In this document: positions 12,918 to 25,790 of the stretch, in pieces
How positions within the stretch are numbered: the stretch's first letter is position 1
Layout: each line of letters opens with the position of its first letter
Assembly (NCBI RefSeq): GCF_042242105.1
Contig: NC_092027.1
Location: forward strand, 7,516,721-7,580,720
DNA: 64,000 bases
Direction of reading: 5' to 3'
DNA from: Pempheris klunzingeri
Lineage: Eukaryota > Chordata > Actinopteri > Acropomatiformes > Pempheridae
Position numbers and translations under genes: made by a program
The notes under the pieces: model-generated
Seen by the model: only the letters and a program-made list of their open reading frames with translations
Told to the model about the DNA's origin: nothing
The model's database searches: none

Positions 12918-14295
12918 ATGAATAACCTCTTTAAAGCCGTGATTGTCCTGAGTGCCTTCATCGCAGCAGGTAAGATGAGAATAATGTCTGACTCTGACAA
13001 TGACCTACACTGAAGCTAATGGAGGAAAAATATGCCTTTATTCACTATAATTGTTATTGTTGTGGAATAAAAATGTATTTTGTATCACAACTATCCATGT
13101 TTAAACATGTTTCTTTTCATCTGACCTCTGTACCGAGTAATGCAGTGTTACTTTCTTTAGAGGCTGATTAACTAGCACAAACACGAAGCTCAGGACAAAG
13201 TCAAATGTAGAAATGGTTATATTCATTGTCGTCCATCTTGCTTCCTGATCTAGAAGGGTGTTGAGGCAGTAGAGAAATAAGAATAAAGGTATATTCATCT
13301 GTTTGCCTAAAATACAGCAATGAATTCACTCTATAGAAAGAAGACACTAATTTGCCAAATCTAATTAACATTCCACGGTTTATGTGCTCCTTAACTCTTG
13401 TAAGTCTTCCAGTAAATCTGATCATAATTTACTTCTTTCTTTCCTTTTGACAGCTCAGTGCCTGAACTGTCGTCAGTGCCATCTTGGTATATTTGGAACT
13501 TGTCTGTTTGGAAGCGACGTCACATGTAATAATGCGACTGAGAGCTGCTTCAGAGGAGAAGCACGTAAGGAAAAGACTACCACACTGAGATGAAATGATA
13601 TCTTAATTACAGTCTTGATACAGTCTTGGTTTGGAGCTTTCAACTTTATAGTGATCATGGCATCTGTCCAACTGCCCTGGAACTGTGATACAAAACATTT
13701 GTATAGAATAATTGTAGATTTAATGTCAAAACAATGATAATCCAAATCCTCTGTAGTGAGGTTTTATTATGATTGCTCTATATTCTGCTCTTTCTAGTTG
13801 CAAAGCTATGCAGCAAGCTAAACACAATTAAAAACATCTCTTTCACAATGTAAGTCTCCGCAGAAAAGTCTTTTTGGGTCCAATGGCATCATGTGATAGA
13901 TGTCATAGTTACACGGTTTGGCCACTGTGTAACATTAGCTTCAGGGCCTGTGGACTTCCTGGGGGCTTGTGTCAGCTATGAAACTCTCAGTAGCAGTTGC
14001 TATAACTCCTTTGAGTTCCTTTGGTTTACACATTGGCTGACATGTTTTGCTTTTGTTTCCAACCCTCCCAGAGTTCAATGCTACAGGGTCGATCACCCTG
14101 CACATCCGCGGCTGCCTGGACTCAGACCTGTGTGAGAAGACGCTGACCGGCAGCCTCCTGGGCGCCGCTTACACCAGCAGTTTCACGTGTTGCACAACAA
14201 ACCTGTGCAACGGAGCCACTTCAGTGCAGCTGCCTCTGACCGTGGCCCTCTGTGCTGCCATCCTGTCCTCTCTGTGGGCCACATGGGAGCTGTAG
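12918..14295 (+). CDS. Ly-6/uPAR-like GPI-anchored protein (gene E), 3 exons, 128 aa
   Basis: Exons are 12918-12969, 13454-13564 and 14072-14295 (52, 111, 224 nt), all phase 1. The signal peptide is followed by CLNCRQC, so there are eleven cysteines: the usual ten plus one near the mature N-terminus. The second half carries RGC, LC, TCC and LCN and then a hydrophobic GPI-type tail. NAT sequons occur in exons 2 and 3. NGATSVQLPL.VAL matches the tails of C and D. Poly(A) signals are at 14408-14413 and 14423-14428. It is the last + strand member of the array. Confidence 0.9.
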
Positions 14296-15772
14296 TTTTA
14301 CAGGATTTGACTCTGATATGAATTCATCAACGTTTTTGCATTTTTATTTGTTGGTTTTGGGATTTTGCTTTCTGCAGTTATAGGCTGATTTCAGGGGTTT
14401 GACTTTAAATAAATGAACAATTAATAAATCTGTAAAGAATTCAGCATTTCAGCATCAGAATTTAATTCCTGGTAGCGTGAAGAGGGCTTCAGAAAAGAGA
14501 GAGTGGTGGGAGATAAAACAGAAATGCTGAATTTACAGGTCCCTAATTTACTAATAATTTCCTGGGATGTTCACTGGGGAGAACTATGTAACCTGGTACT
14601 AATTATAAGGAATTTGCTAGTTATTTTAGTTAATTAGTTGTGTTGGTTTATAAGCACATGTTGATTTCCGGCAAAAACAATAAAACAGTGTCTTGATCAA
14701 ATAAAATGATTTCAATATTTTAAAGTATTGCTGAATATGATATGATATATCCTGCAATAATAAAAAGATAATTCAAAACTTTCTACAGAGCATGGATCAG
14801 TCATTAAATCTTCCACAAAACAAAAACAGCACCCCTAGAGTGGCCTGGGGTTACAATAAATGACTAAAGGTCAAACATGTTGTAATCAAACTTGTTTCAA
14901 TTCAGCGTTCACTTCATTCAGGTGACCTGCTTATGAAGATATGAAATAAATTATGACTAGAGGAAATGAGGATATATTATCATTCACAGAGACACACAAC
15001 ATGTTGGGCTTGATTTGTGAGACGGATCTGTGCTGTGACATGTTTTCAACACTTGCCAATTGCAGTCAACAAAGCACTATTGTTTTCTCCGCAGAGAACC
15101 TGATGATCTGATTCACTCTGTTTCATCAGCCTAAAACCTGCACATCATGTCAAAACCAAGGATGCCCTCTAGTGCATCCATTTCTTTTAGGTATTCACAT
15201 CTACATTATCTTAGAAGTTGGGTGTGAAAGTCTCCCCTTGACCTTTGGAAACAGCAGTTTGACCAAAGATAAAGAAATAGCTTCATAATTAAAAGTAAGA
15301 TTAATCTAAATTGAGTCAAATCTGGACTGAATGCTGGAGCTTAAAAAAGCTAGTTAAGTGGACCGTATGCTAAGATTGTGTTTGTTAATCATGTGTTATT
15401 TTGTTGATTTTGTGTTTTTTAAATAATCATACAAAAGTTAATTAATCTCAGCAAATAGATATTTCTTACCACACACCCCTAAAAGAGATTATTTTAATCA
15501 TTTATCCAGATTTGGGCCTTCGTGACAAGGAACGCTCTGAATCTGAGTTGAGGTCATTGTCAGTCTCTCTCTGGACTGACACCTGAGCAGGGCATCCCTC
15601 ATGACACTTTATTGGTTTTCCAGATTTTTGGACCAGATTTATACAGTTTTTCATGTCCTATTTATCTCTTCAGAGCAACAAGCCAAATAAAGCTCAATAT
15701 CTCCCTCTGTTGGCTTTTTACTGTACTGCAGGACATACTGTATTCTGACCATCCATCCACTCATGATCTATC

Positions 15773-16210
15773 TAAAGGGACATATATGTAAAATGCACTT
15801 TTGAACATAAATTTGTATCCCTGGTGTGTCTACAGACATTCAAACTATGAGAAAAGATCATCCTCTCCCATCCTATCTCTCTCCTGTTCCATCTTTCAGC
15901 ACATATACGCAAAAATGCTCCGTTTAGTTGGGGCCCCACTTGTGATGTCACACGCAGGGATGTTTCAGAGCTTGTTCAGCATCAGCATGTTGCTCGCAGA
16001 CGTCTCAGCCGGTGCAGGAGTTGGTGGGCGGTGCCTGCTCAGACCTGTGCGGGCTGACCAATCAAAGCAGACTGGGGCCTTGAGGCGTTCAGGAAGAGGA
16101 TGAAAAGAGCAGTATGCAATATGACGAGATGAGAAAAATACTGCTTTTTAAAAAATATTCTGGTAGGACACCCAAATAAAAGTATTTGTGAGCATAATAT
16201 GTCTCCTTTA
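15773..16210. repeat. MITE-like element with taaagg(g/a)... inverted ends
   Basis: The left end taaagggacatatatg and the reverse complement of the right end taaaggagacatattatg pair as imperfect terminal inverted repeats. The interior is non-coding and includes 'gctgaccaatcaaagcagac'. I recognise the 'taaaggagacatattatgct' end as a frequent teleost element. Confidence 0.7.
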
Positions 16211-16219
16211 AGGATCAGA

Positions 16220-16478
16220 GGGGGGCTGGAGCCAATCCCATCTGACATTGGGCCAGAAGTGAGGTACACCTGGACTAGTTGCCAATCACAGGGTCGACAC
16301 ATAGAGACTGACAACCTCTTTGCACACATTCACACCTGCAGGGAATTTAGAGTCCATCCATCCATCTTCAACCACTTATCCGGAGTCGGGTCGCGGGGGC
16401 AGCAGTTTCAGCAGAGATGCCCAGATTTCCCCGGCCCCAGTCACCTCCTCCAGCTCGTCCGATGGGACCCCGGAATGT
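16220..16478. repeat. Two abutting interspersed-repeat fragments
   Basis: Positions 16220-16354 ('ggctggagccaatccc' to 'aatttagagtc') are one common fish repeat; the sequence that normally follows is seen at 5430-5535. At about 16355 it switches to another fish repeat ('accacttatccggagtcggg' to 'cctcctccagctcgtccg'). No coding potential. Confidence 0.65.
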
Positions 16479-17774
16479 AGAGTATTCATCTCTATTATGT
16501 TCACATAATGGTGGTTTCTATTTCCAGGAGTATCCACCTACACTAAAATAACTTCCATTCATTCAACCGTAAGCTTGCCAGTGCTACACTAGGCTACATC
16601 ATAAATACATCTAACACACATCAAATACTAAGGAGGGGGTGAGTCATATTAAATTCTTGGGAGAGCACAGGGTTTATAGATGTCAATATGGCTGTCTTGC
16701 TTAGTACCTTCTGTATTATTTTGGTGGCAATATTAAAAGATCTAAACACAAGATCTACACTAGCCTATATATGTAGATTTCTTACTTCTTTTGTTAGTGT
16801 TGAGGATTAATGGGATATGACACATTTCTTTTTAAAACCAGTTTTAGTCAGTCAATAAGCAAATGTTTCACTTTCACTTTGGTATGCAAATATGAAATAT
16901 TCAAATATTCAAAAGGCATTAATGGGCATTTATTTTGTCTTTATATGATAAAGCCCACCAGAGACCTGAGTGAGTACAAGGCAGTGCTGGGCACAAAATA
17001 AAGAACACTTACAGTATACCTGCAACATAATGCAATCAAATACAACAAAAAATGTTGTTATGTTATGTTGGAGTGTAAGCCACAGGTGTTCCTATTATTA
17101 TGTCCACGCCCTGTATCACGTCCTCGCTTACTGACAACATGACTTTTCCTGCAGCTTTCTGGTCCACGTTAAATTTAATTCATCCAGATTCTGACTTCTG
17201 TCTGGATGTGGCACAAACACTGAGCTTCTCTTTTGAAAATTCTTAACCCAAATCCACACCTTCACCCTCCTCACCCCTCATCTCACCCCCGCCTGTACTG
17301 CTTCCTCTCCTCCCTCTCCTTCCTCTCCTTCATTCACATAACAAACAACACAGCTCACTACATCTTTGTGTTACAAGTAAAGGATCACATGCAAATAGGG
17401 AAAAAATAAGAACGGATTAATCAAAAAGCATACAGCAAATAAAACAATAAGGGGTTTTTCCTGTAAACCACATGCCTCCATTATGCAGGAAAGCTGCACT
17501 GCATTTCTATTTCTCATAACTCTAAGGGCTTTTATTCTAAACACACTAAACCTTCATGCACTTTAGTTTGTGTGAATGAAACTGCCCCAGAATGAGGATG
17601 TTATATCAACCAGAGCTTCCTCTTTGTTCCAGTCCATGACAGGTCTGCTCTTCTTCCTCAGAGCCTCATTTGCTGAGAGCTGAGCCCGTCACGCAGCTCC
17701 AGGAAATGGAGGGGCCGGGGCGCAGAGTGCGCCGCTGCAGCCGCCCTACACTCACCAGAACTGGGAGGGGAAAC

Positions 17775-17798
17775 CAGCAGCAGCAGCAGCAGCAGCAG
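17775..17798 (+). repeat. (CAG)8 tract in a probable clic1 5' untranslated exon
   Basis: Eight CAG units lie in a GC-rich stretch that ends with a plausible donor (tttgag|gtaact near 17838). The following acceptor would be just before the clic1 start (gcatcag near 18117). A short open frame runs through it, but I read it as leader sequence, not protein. Confidence 0.5.
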
Positions 17799-18126
17799 GC
17801 AACTCCGGGCGTCAGCGACAACTCTCAGCACTTTGAGGTAACTCAGTCTGTGCACTCTCAAAAGTAGCCGTAGTTTAACCACCGGAGCTTTTAAGTAGCC
17901 GAGGTTTACGTTGGTTAAGATTTGCGCAGCTTGCGTAGTGTTTAATTTGGCTTTTTATTTTCTCTCTCTCTCTGCGGAAGATGGGCTTGGCTGCGCGAGT
18001 CCTCTTCTCGTTTAAAAAAAACAAAAAGATGACTTGCGTGCTTTGTTCGGCTTTATTTTATCACAAACTTACTCATGTGTGTTTCCTATTTAAAAAAATA
18101 AAGGTCTCTTGCATCAGAGGGTGAAG

Positions 18127-21100
18127 ATGAGCGACGCGAACGAGCCCAGACTTGAACTTTTTGTGAAGGTAAGAGACCGAAAGATGATTAAAGCAACAAC
18201 AACAACAACGAAGAAAGGAAACAAAGTGACGACATGATGCGACATTAATTTATTTAACAGGCTGCTTTAAGGTTTGTTATCTTATCTTATTATCACAAGC
18301 TGATAACTTCCAGCCTTTATGTGGAGACGTGGTGTCACCTTGTACGTTTTAAATCACATAAATATTCCTGTCCGTCAGACCCCCTCTGCTGACTCACCGG
18401 GTTTACAAATGACAGCAAGACTAATCTAATTAAAAGCACGTTAAGAGAGTGTGCAGCCGACTTTAATCTATATTTAGTATGTTGGCCAGGCAGGCTAATC
18501 CCATTTTCTTTGAGCCTAAAACATGCTCTAATATAACCAATATGGCTTTCTCTGCCTTGCCCTCATGCTCCTCCACAAGTTTCCATAATGATCCCTCTGT
18601 ATGAACATGTGAACATGTGCACCACCCCCTGCTTTTTTTTTTTTTTTTTTTTAAACTTCTTCAGGGGTGAAAGATGCTGTTGTAACTTCTCTAAATCCAG
18701 GTTTCCATGCAGAATGACACTTGATCCTTGAGTGCTGAAGTACAGTTTTGCTCAGGTTGTCTGATTTACCGTCACTGCCCCAAAGTCCATAGTGTTTGCT
18801 GCTCAGGCCACGGCGCTGATGTGAACTGCAGAATGACTGAACATGAAATGTGGCTTCCTGCAGGCAAACAGGGAGCATTTTAAAGCTGTACGATCATTTC
18901 CTGTCTTCAACACCAGCATGAATGAATGGACGAATGGTGTTGCGTCTAATGCTGCAGCTAATTATTGTTTTCATTGTGCATTAATCTGCCGATTACTTTC
19001 TTAATGGATTATTCTTTTAGGCCATGAAATGGTCATAAAACTCAGTGTGATGTATTTGAAGTGATTGTTTTATCCAAGACCAAAAATACTCAGCTTACAA
19101 TGTTATAAAACAAAGTCAGTCTGCCAATATGACAGAGGAAGTTTGTCATTGTGGCTGAAAAATGATTATATGGTTATTGAATTAGTTTCTGACTCATTTT
19201 CTGTTCTGTTCCGACCAACTAATTATTTCAGCTCTTAATCATTTGGACGACAGAATGTCAGTGAGGAAACGTGTCCAGTTTTTAAACTAAAAATGCCAAC
19301 AACTAAACATTTCCTTGTTCCAACTACTCAATTATGAGGATTTTGTGCTTTTTGTGCGTTTAGTAATCTGATTATATTCGTTGGATGGACAAAACAAGAC
19401 ATTTAAGCAAGTCATGGCAGCTTTATGAAATAGTGATTATGAAAAACTGGGAGTTTCTAACATAATTTACTGACCAAATAAAACTATTTGGCTGATTAAT
19501 CGATAATGACAATCGTTAGTTGCAGCCCTGATATTATATAAGGCAAAGAAAAGCAGCATAAATTCACATTTGATAAGCAGGAACCAGTATTTTTGTCATT
19601 TTGGCTTGCAATCTTGTTTCACTGATTATTAAAACATTTTTTTCATAATAATCAGGGTTTTTTTTTTCAGCTTGTACTTCTTCTTTTTAAGCTTGTTTTC
19701 ATTTATGTTTTCTTTGCTTGCCTGTAAACGAAGTTAGCGCTCTGCCTGAGGTGTCCAGTGAGTTCAGGGTTGATGGTGGGCGTGTAGTGGTAGTGTTAGT
19801 AACGTTAGCGGTAATGAGTTTGCGGCTTGGTTCACTTCTGGTGCACATTTTCTTTCTTTAGTTTTAATTTATTTCTTCATAAAAAAGAGAGGAAAAAAAC
19901 AGAAAAACTGCAAAGTAACAGCCTTAGTCTTGATGCTACTGTTTGACATTGTGCATGCTGTCTCTGTTTTTGTGTCGCAGGCGGGGAGCGATGGTCAGAG
20001 CATCGGAAACTGTCCTTTCTCCCAGCGTCTCTTCATGGTGCTGTGGCTGAAGGGAGTCAAGTTCGATGTTACCACAGTGGATATGAAGAGGTGAAAACAC
20101 TGGGCTGTTAAAATGCTCCCAAATGTACAGCACAGTAAAGGAATAGGGCGCCATTTCATTCAGAGTGTTAAAAGATATAAAGCTACTCTGTCATTGATTT
20201 TAGTGACATCTGGGTGTAAGTCTTACTTAAACATGAGTAATTTCCTGTGGTTTCATGTCCTTATTTCCCTTCCCCTTTCCTTCCAACTCTCTCCTGCTGT
20301 TTATCTCTGTTGCTGCTTCTGTCTCTGTCTTTACTTCCATCCACCTTCAGGAAGCCGGACATCTTGAAGGACCTGGCTCCGGGTGCCCAGCCTCCCTTCC
20401 TGTTGTACTGCAGTGAGGTGAAAACTGACACCAACAAGATCGAAGAGTTCCTGGAGGAAAATCTCTGCCCTCCAAAGTAATCTCTCCATCCATCTGTTTC
20501 ACAAATCCTATTTATTTTGTTGATGTTTTTTTTTTTTAGATTTGGATTTTCCACTTTGATAATCGTTTCACTGTTTATGTCTCTTTTTAAGCCAAAAATA
20601 CCAAACATTTCCTAACTTAAGCTTCTCTTTTGTGAGGAATTGCTGCTTTATGTGGTAGTAAATTGCATATATTTGGAAATTGTCAGACAAAAGAAGCATT
20701 AAAAGAAGATTCTTGGCCTTTAGGAAATGTTAACAGGCATTTAAACTATTTTCTGACATTTTGTAGACCAAAGAATTAGTAGATTGATTGAGGAAATAAT
20801 TGGCATATTACTCAATAATTCATAGTTGCAGCCCTTAATATTCTGACATCTTACAGTTTTTGAGTCATCCTCTATGCATCTCCTTGGCCAAATAACTCCT
20901 TGGTCTGCACAGTTCATATTTTTTGTCTGTCATGCGTGAATCATCACAGATCTTTGTGTTTGTTCAGGTGTCCCCGTCTGGCTGCTCGCAACCCGGAGTC
21001 CAACACAGCAGGAATGGATGTTTTCTCCAAATTCTCTGCTTACGTCAAGAACTCAAACCCTCAGACCAATGAAAGTAAGTGGATCTAATATTTCAAAATC

Positions 21101-22166
21101 AGAAGTATCGTTTGAGTCTCTTACAATGGAATTGTAAAATTATTTTTATTTAAGATTCAAGATTCCTTCGTTGTCATTGCTTAATATATATATTTTCCTG
21201 AATACACACACATGCAACTCTTACACAATGTCATCACATGCCTAAAAAAAAACTGAAATGTGAAATAAAATGTGTATATTAATACTGCCGTGATAACAGG
21301 TATTGCACAAGTTATTGTACGTAGACAGTGTGTATTGCACAGATTAAAATTTGGCGGGATTTTCTCTAACCTCTGAAAAACAGAAAACCAGCAGGGAGCG
21401 TCTGTGTTAATAACATAATGGTCTGAGCTTTGCTGCCCCAGTGCAAACAAGGTCACCTGCTGCTCCATGTTGGGTTATTTCATTGTAATTGTCACTGTTG
21501 TTGGGTGAAAACTGTGTGTTTTATTTACTCTACTCAATTATTTCTTTAAAGAGGAGTTCCTCCAATCATTTCAGCCATTTAAACAATTTAATAAAGTCTT
21601 AAATCTGGGTTGAGTTACATTTCCTCTTTGGAGAAAACAACATCCCTTTAGCTCTGATTACAAACTGTACTTTATATATTTTCTGTGGATGCACGTGCTC
21701 AGATCTAGAGAAAGGCCTGCTGAAGGCGCTGAAGAAGCTCGATGACTACCTCGGCTCCCCACTTCCTGACGAGATTGACGAGAATAGCGCTGATGAGGTC
21801 ACTTCCTCATCCCGCCCCTTCCTGGACGGCCAAGAGCTTACTCTAGCTGACTGCAACTTGCTGCCTAAGCTCCACATCATGAAGGTAATCCTCTGTTTTA
21901 AGCTGTGCAGCATGTGCGGCCTGGGTCCATGTTTTTGGTCTGAAACTGCGGGCTTGTTTTGGACCTCATGTCACTCAAGCTCTTTCTCTTTTGTCCCGCT
22001 CTAGGTGGTATGTTTAAAATACCGAAACTTCAGCATCCCTCACTCTCTGACAAACCTCTGGAGGTACCTGAACGCAGCGTACGCCAGGGAGGAGTTTGCC
22101 TCCACCTGCCCTATCAACGAGGAGGTCCACATCGCCTATTCCTCTGTAGCTAAAGCTCTGAAGTAG
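18127..22166 (+). CDS. clic1: Chloride intracellular channel protein 1
   Basis: Six coding exons (18127-18168, 19981-20090, 20351-20476, 20968-21074, 21703-21884, 22005-22166) give 242 residues; human CLIC1 has 241. CLIC proteins are GST-fold proteins that exist as soluble glutaredoxin-like enzymes and can insert in membranes as anion channels. The N-terminal thioredoxin-like domain has the GNCPFSQR active-site motif (Cys25, human Cys24) and the membrane-inserting [11 protein letters not shown] helix. The all-helical C-terminal domain contains [22 protein letters not shown] and [11 protein letters not shown], nearly identical to human CLIC1. The partner of human Cys59 is Ala60 here. Intron 1 (1.8 kb) contains a foldback repeat. 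Assignment to CLIC1 rather than CLIC2-6 rests on the high identity of the C-terminal half. Confidence 0.95.
18951..19529. repeat. MITE-like element with ~40-bp inverted ends in clic1 intron 1
   Basis: The left end gctgcagctaattattg and the reverse complement of the right end (agggctgcaactaacgattg) pair over about 40 bases, including 'cattaatctgc'/'gattaatcagc'. A common non-coding teleost element. Confidence 0.75.
20530..20839. repeat. Diverged copy of the gctgcaacta element in a clic1 intron
   Basis: It ends 'catagttgcagccctta' like the right end of 18951-19529, and contains 'ttctgacattttgtagacca'. The left end is degraded. It lies between coding exons 3 and 4 of clic1. Confidence 0.6.
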
Positions 22167-22525
22167 GAGGACAGCGGGAAGTCATGAATACACCAGCAGA
22201 AAACACAAAAGCACAAAAACTACACAAACTTACTCATCTGCTCACTCTGCAAGCAGCGTGGCCGCTCTGTTTCTCAAGAGGCTTTCATAACATCTGTAAG
22301 GTAATTTTTTGCAGCTTCACAAGCCGATATCACCTTTTATAATGTCAGTCATCATTCTGAGATGTAATTTTCCTCCTCAAATCAGCATCACATGCACAAA
22401 AATCAAATTTATTTTGCTAACCAGCTTGTTGGCTGCCCACATATTAATATTTCTTCCTGGACATTCAGCGCTTTATTGAATTTAATGAACTTCTTGGTAC
22501 TCGGGGAACATGTTGCTTGCAGGCT

Positions 22526-22552
22526 CACACACACACACACACACACACACAC
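22526..22552. repeat. (CA)n microsatellite
   Basis: An uninterrupted CA run of about 27 bases. Confidence 0.9.
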
Positions 22553-25344
22553 TGTACATGTGCACACATTTACACAAACATCTACACACATTAAACTACA
22601 GCCTTGCCTGTGTACAGTTTCACCATCAGTAGATGCACACTGTAATGTTGGAAATGTGTCTTGTTCCCTTCGTCATAACAGTACATTTTGGGGTTTTTTT
22701 TGTGGAGGTTGGGGGGTGGATTTAAAATACACACACACACACAAAGCTGCCTGCTAGATCAAAGTTTCACTTGTACCTTGCCAGACTCACTCAAACTGAT
22801 TCAACTCTCACTTTCAGTTTTGGTTTTACGGAAATTGATGTTTTTTTTCTAAGGTGACAAACATGCACCAAAGTGTCTTTTGTGGTTCTCTGTGATCACT
22901 CACACGTCATAGTGACTTCATTGTTTCATTGCTGAGCGAACAAGGCCTTCTAAAGTTAAGGATTACAGCACAACATTACAAGGAGTTTTTGTGAAACCCA
23001 GCTTTTATTTAAATATTACAACTTTTTCTTCCTCGTAGTGCAGTCCTCTGAGGGAACGGGGTTGCTGCAGATCCGGTCTCGCTGTAGGTAGGCAGAGCTG
23101 CAAACAGTTACAGAGACAGGAAACTGTTTCAATAGACTTGGGCTTCCCCTTTCTGTGCTCCCACGGCAGGCGTGAAGGATTATTCAAGATTACCAAGCTT
23201 GTTTTTGATCCGCTGACGAGGCCCTTTGCCAACCGTTTATTTTGTTCTGCCTGTCATGTATGGAGGATCCTTTTTAGTGTCATAGAAAAGAAAGAGAAGA
23301 GTAGAGAAGAGAACTGTATTTAAGTTATTGTGGGTGAAGAAGTAAAGGCTGCAGCACCTGCTTCCTCCTGGAGTTCAAGGTCTGTTCAGGAGCAGGGGCT
23401 AAAAAAAACCAGCAGGAAGTTAGATATGAAAATATGCACAATGCTTAAAATGAAAATAACTGCCAACAAAAAATTGTAGGCAGTTATTAAATAAAGGACA
23501 AGGCTGGCAATATTCTGTAGTTTTCCTACTGTCGGCAAATCTCATGGAGAGATCAAATCCAATAACGTCCCTTCGTCAACATAAATCTTAAAGGTTGGGT
23601 CACAAATGTAGAGTTTCATAAAGGTAAAAGGCAAAGTAGTTTTCTAACACTGCAGGGCACTGTAGCTTTTAGCAAGCATCACTCAAACATGAGTAAATTG
23701 TGTATTTATTGGGGACTATTTTCAGCAGTGGATTAATACACGTTTGCTGCTGTAGTAGTTATTTACAACAGAGGCTCAGTGTATTTTGGAGTAATTCAAA
23801 ATAAAATATAGTGCCCATGTTTATTGTAATGAATGAGCACATCACCCAGTGCAACAATGTGGCATGTAGATGCGCAGGATGCCACTTTAGTCTAGTCTGA
23901 AATATCTCAACAATTATTGGATGGATTGCCATGAAATTTATTGAAGACATTCATATTTTCCACAATTGGACATTTTTTAAGTATCTCTTCTGACTAACTG
24001 CCATCTGTTGCCAGTAGGATTAATCCACTCTTTTTGCTAGTCTGAAATTCTTGGAAAAGTGACTTGAAATTGAGCTGCTGGGAAGAAGAACTGGAACCAG
24101 TAAAAACCACCTTGTCCCACTAACTCAAAGGCACTATGCAATTTAACATTTATAGAGGCTGTTTGCAATTACATCTTTGTTTATTACAGCATGTAGTGGT
24201 GTAAACATCCTTATTGTGACATCAAGATGGCCTCATTATATATCATGTCTCTCAGATAACGATGAAGGAAAAAAAAGAAACCTAAGTGCAATTTAAACCA
24301 ATCAAAAAGACAATATTGTACGCAGACGTCCAGTGTGAGCAGGGTTGGTCATTTTTCTACAATGATTTTAATCACATAAGTTAAATCTTTCCTTGATGAC
24401 CTGCGAGGTGTAAAGCTATGAGATGATACTGTATATTTTACTTGACTGAATTGTTGTGGGTTTTCTAAAATGGACCAAGTTTAAAGGGATCATGTCTGAA
24501 TGAATTAAGTGCTGATGTTATTTGGTGTATCTTCTCTCCAGCTGTGGAAGAGTTTTTCACTTCTTACTGTAAGATTTGATACAATATCAGGGACCATTTA
24601 ACTTGATATATTCATAACTTCACTGTCTTTAACAATTTTTTTTAAATCTTCATGTCATGCATTTCTTTTTTTGTTATAAGGTCCATATTGTGCTTTTCAC
24701 TTTGTTTCCTAACCTTTTGCATTTCTATACAAAATTATTTAGCCTTTTTTCATGCTGCCTGCCATGTAGTTTAAAGCAGTTGCACTTAAAAGTCCACAGG
24801 ATTTAACAGTATTTTGGACATAAAAACATTAGATTTAAATGAAGACAATCAAACTAATAGCACAGCTGAAATGTATTTTGTATTTACAAAGACACATGTA
24901 TTAATATCCCAATAAAAACATATCTGGATAATAAATCGACCAGACAGAGTTTTTATTCACCTTTTAACTGTTATCTAGCGTAACATCATGGAGATAGTTG
25001 AGAGGAAGCTGTACGAAAATGGGCAAAACATTTCTAGATTTGTAATTTTCTAAATTTCTATACAAGCAGCATGTTCAACTTTTAGACAAATGACTTTAAA
25101 TGTAGTCAAATTCAGTAATTTAACACATAATACACATGAATTAGAGCACAAATAAGAATACTGAGAAGGTGTCTCCAGTGTAGTTTATTAGAGTCATTAA
25201 TGTCATTTGGAGATACACTGATACATGGCCAAAATGAGGGTATTTGTCAAAAACAAAACCGGACATATTTTCCTTTCAAAGAATCCGTTTAGTATCTTTT
25301 CTGGAGCTTTCGCCCATCTGACATGGAAATGTGGATGTTAAAAT

Positions 25345-25790
25345 GTAAGTGTTCATTCTTGACCTCGGAAACAGCAGTTGACACAACAATCTCACTTCAA
25401 GGTCCATTTAGTGGCTTTTCTGGAGATGATCTTGATCTACAAACTATCTACTGTTTGCTGTCAAAACCTGACTTAAACTTTGGGTGAGAGGTCTTGAATG
25501 TTGAGTAATTTGTTGATAAAGATCATGTGATATGATCAAAAGCTCCAGAACAGCTGCACAGTGGACTTTGAGGTGAGATTGTTTTGTTGACTGACGTTTC
25601 CAAAGTCAGGAATCGATGATGAACCAATATTTAAGCCAAAATAGTCCTTTAAGTGCTTTGGAAAAAAATGTAAAGTTGATCATCTACATTGTCATGCTTA
25701 TCCTGATGAAGATCATGTGATATGACTGAAAGCACCTGAACAGCTACACACTGGACCCTGAGGTGAGATTATTTTGTCACCAGTGTTCAT
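25345..25790. repeat. Three related ~100-bp repeat units, one inverted
   Basis: Units at about 25520-25625 and 25700-25790 are direct copies ('gatcatgtgatatga...gctcc/cacctgaacagct...gaggtgagatt.ttttgt'). The unit at about 25345-25440 is the reverse complement ('aacaatctcacttcaaggtcc'). No coding capacity. Confidence 0.65.

Larger units (their letters stand above)
14296..17650. other. Intergenic region between the Ly-6 array and clic1
   Basis: No coding exon was recognised in these 3.3 kb. Contents: gene E 3' UTR; a repeat at about 14530-14640 related to 35137-35370; a MITE-like element at 15773-16210; and two dispersed-repeat pieces at 16220-16478. Confidence 0.55.

Noticed and set aside
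17670-17867. Open frame with a run of glutamines near clic1
   Set aside because: It covers a (CAG)8 tract in a GC-rich leader, has no conserved motif, and a donor site follows; it is better read as clic1 untranslated exon.
22392-22757. 121-residue open frame downstream of clic1
   Set aside because: Driven by a CA microsatellite (Thr-His run); no splice or family support.
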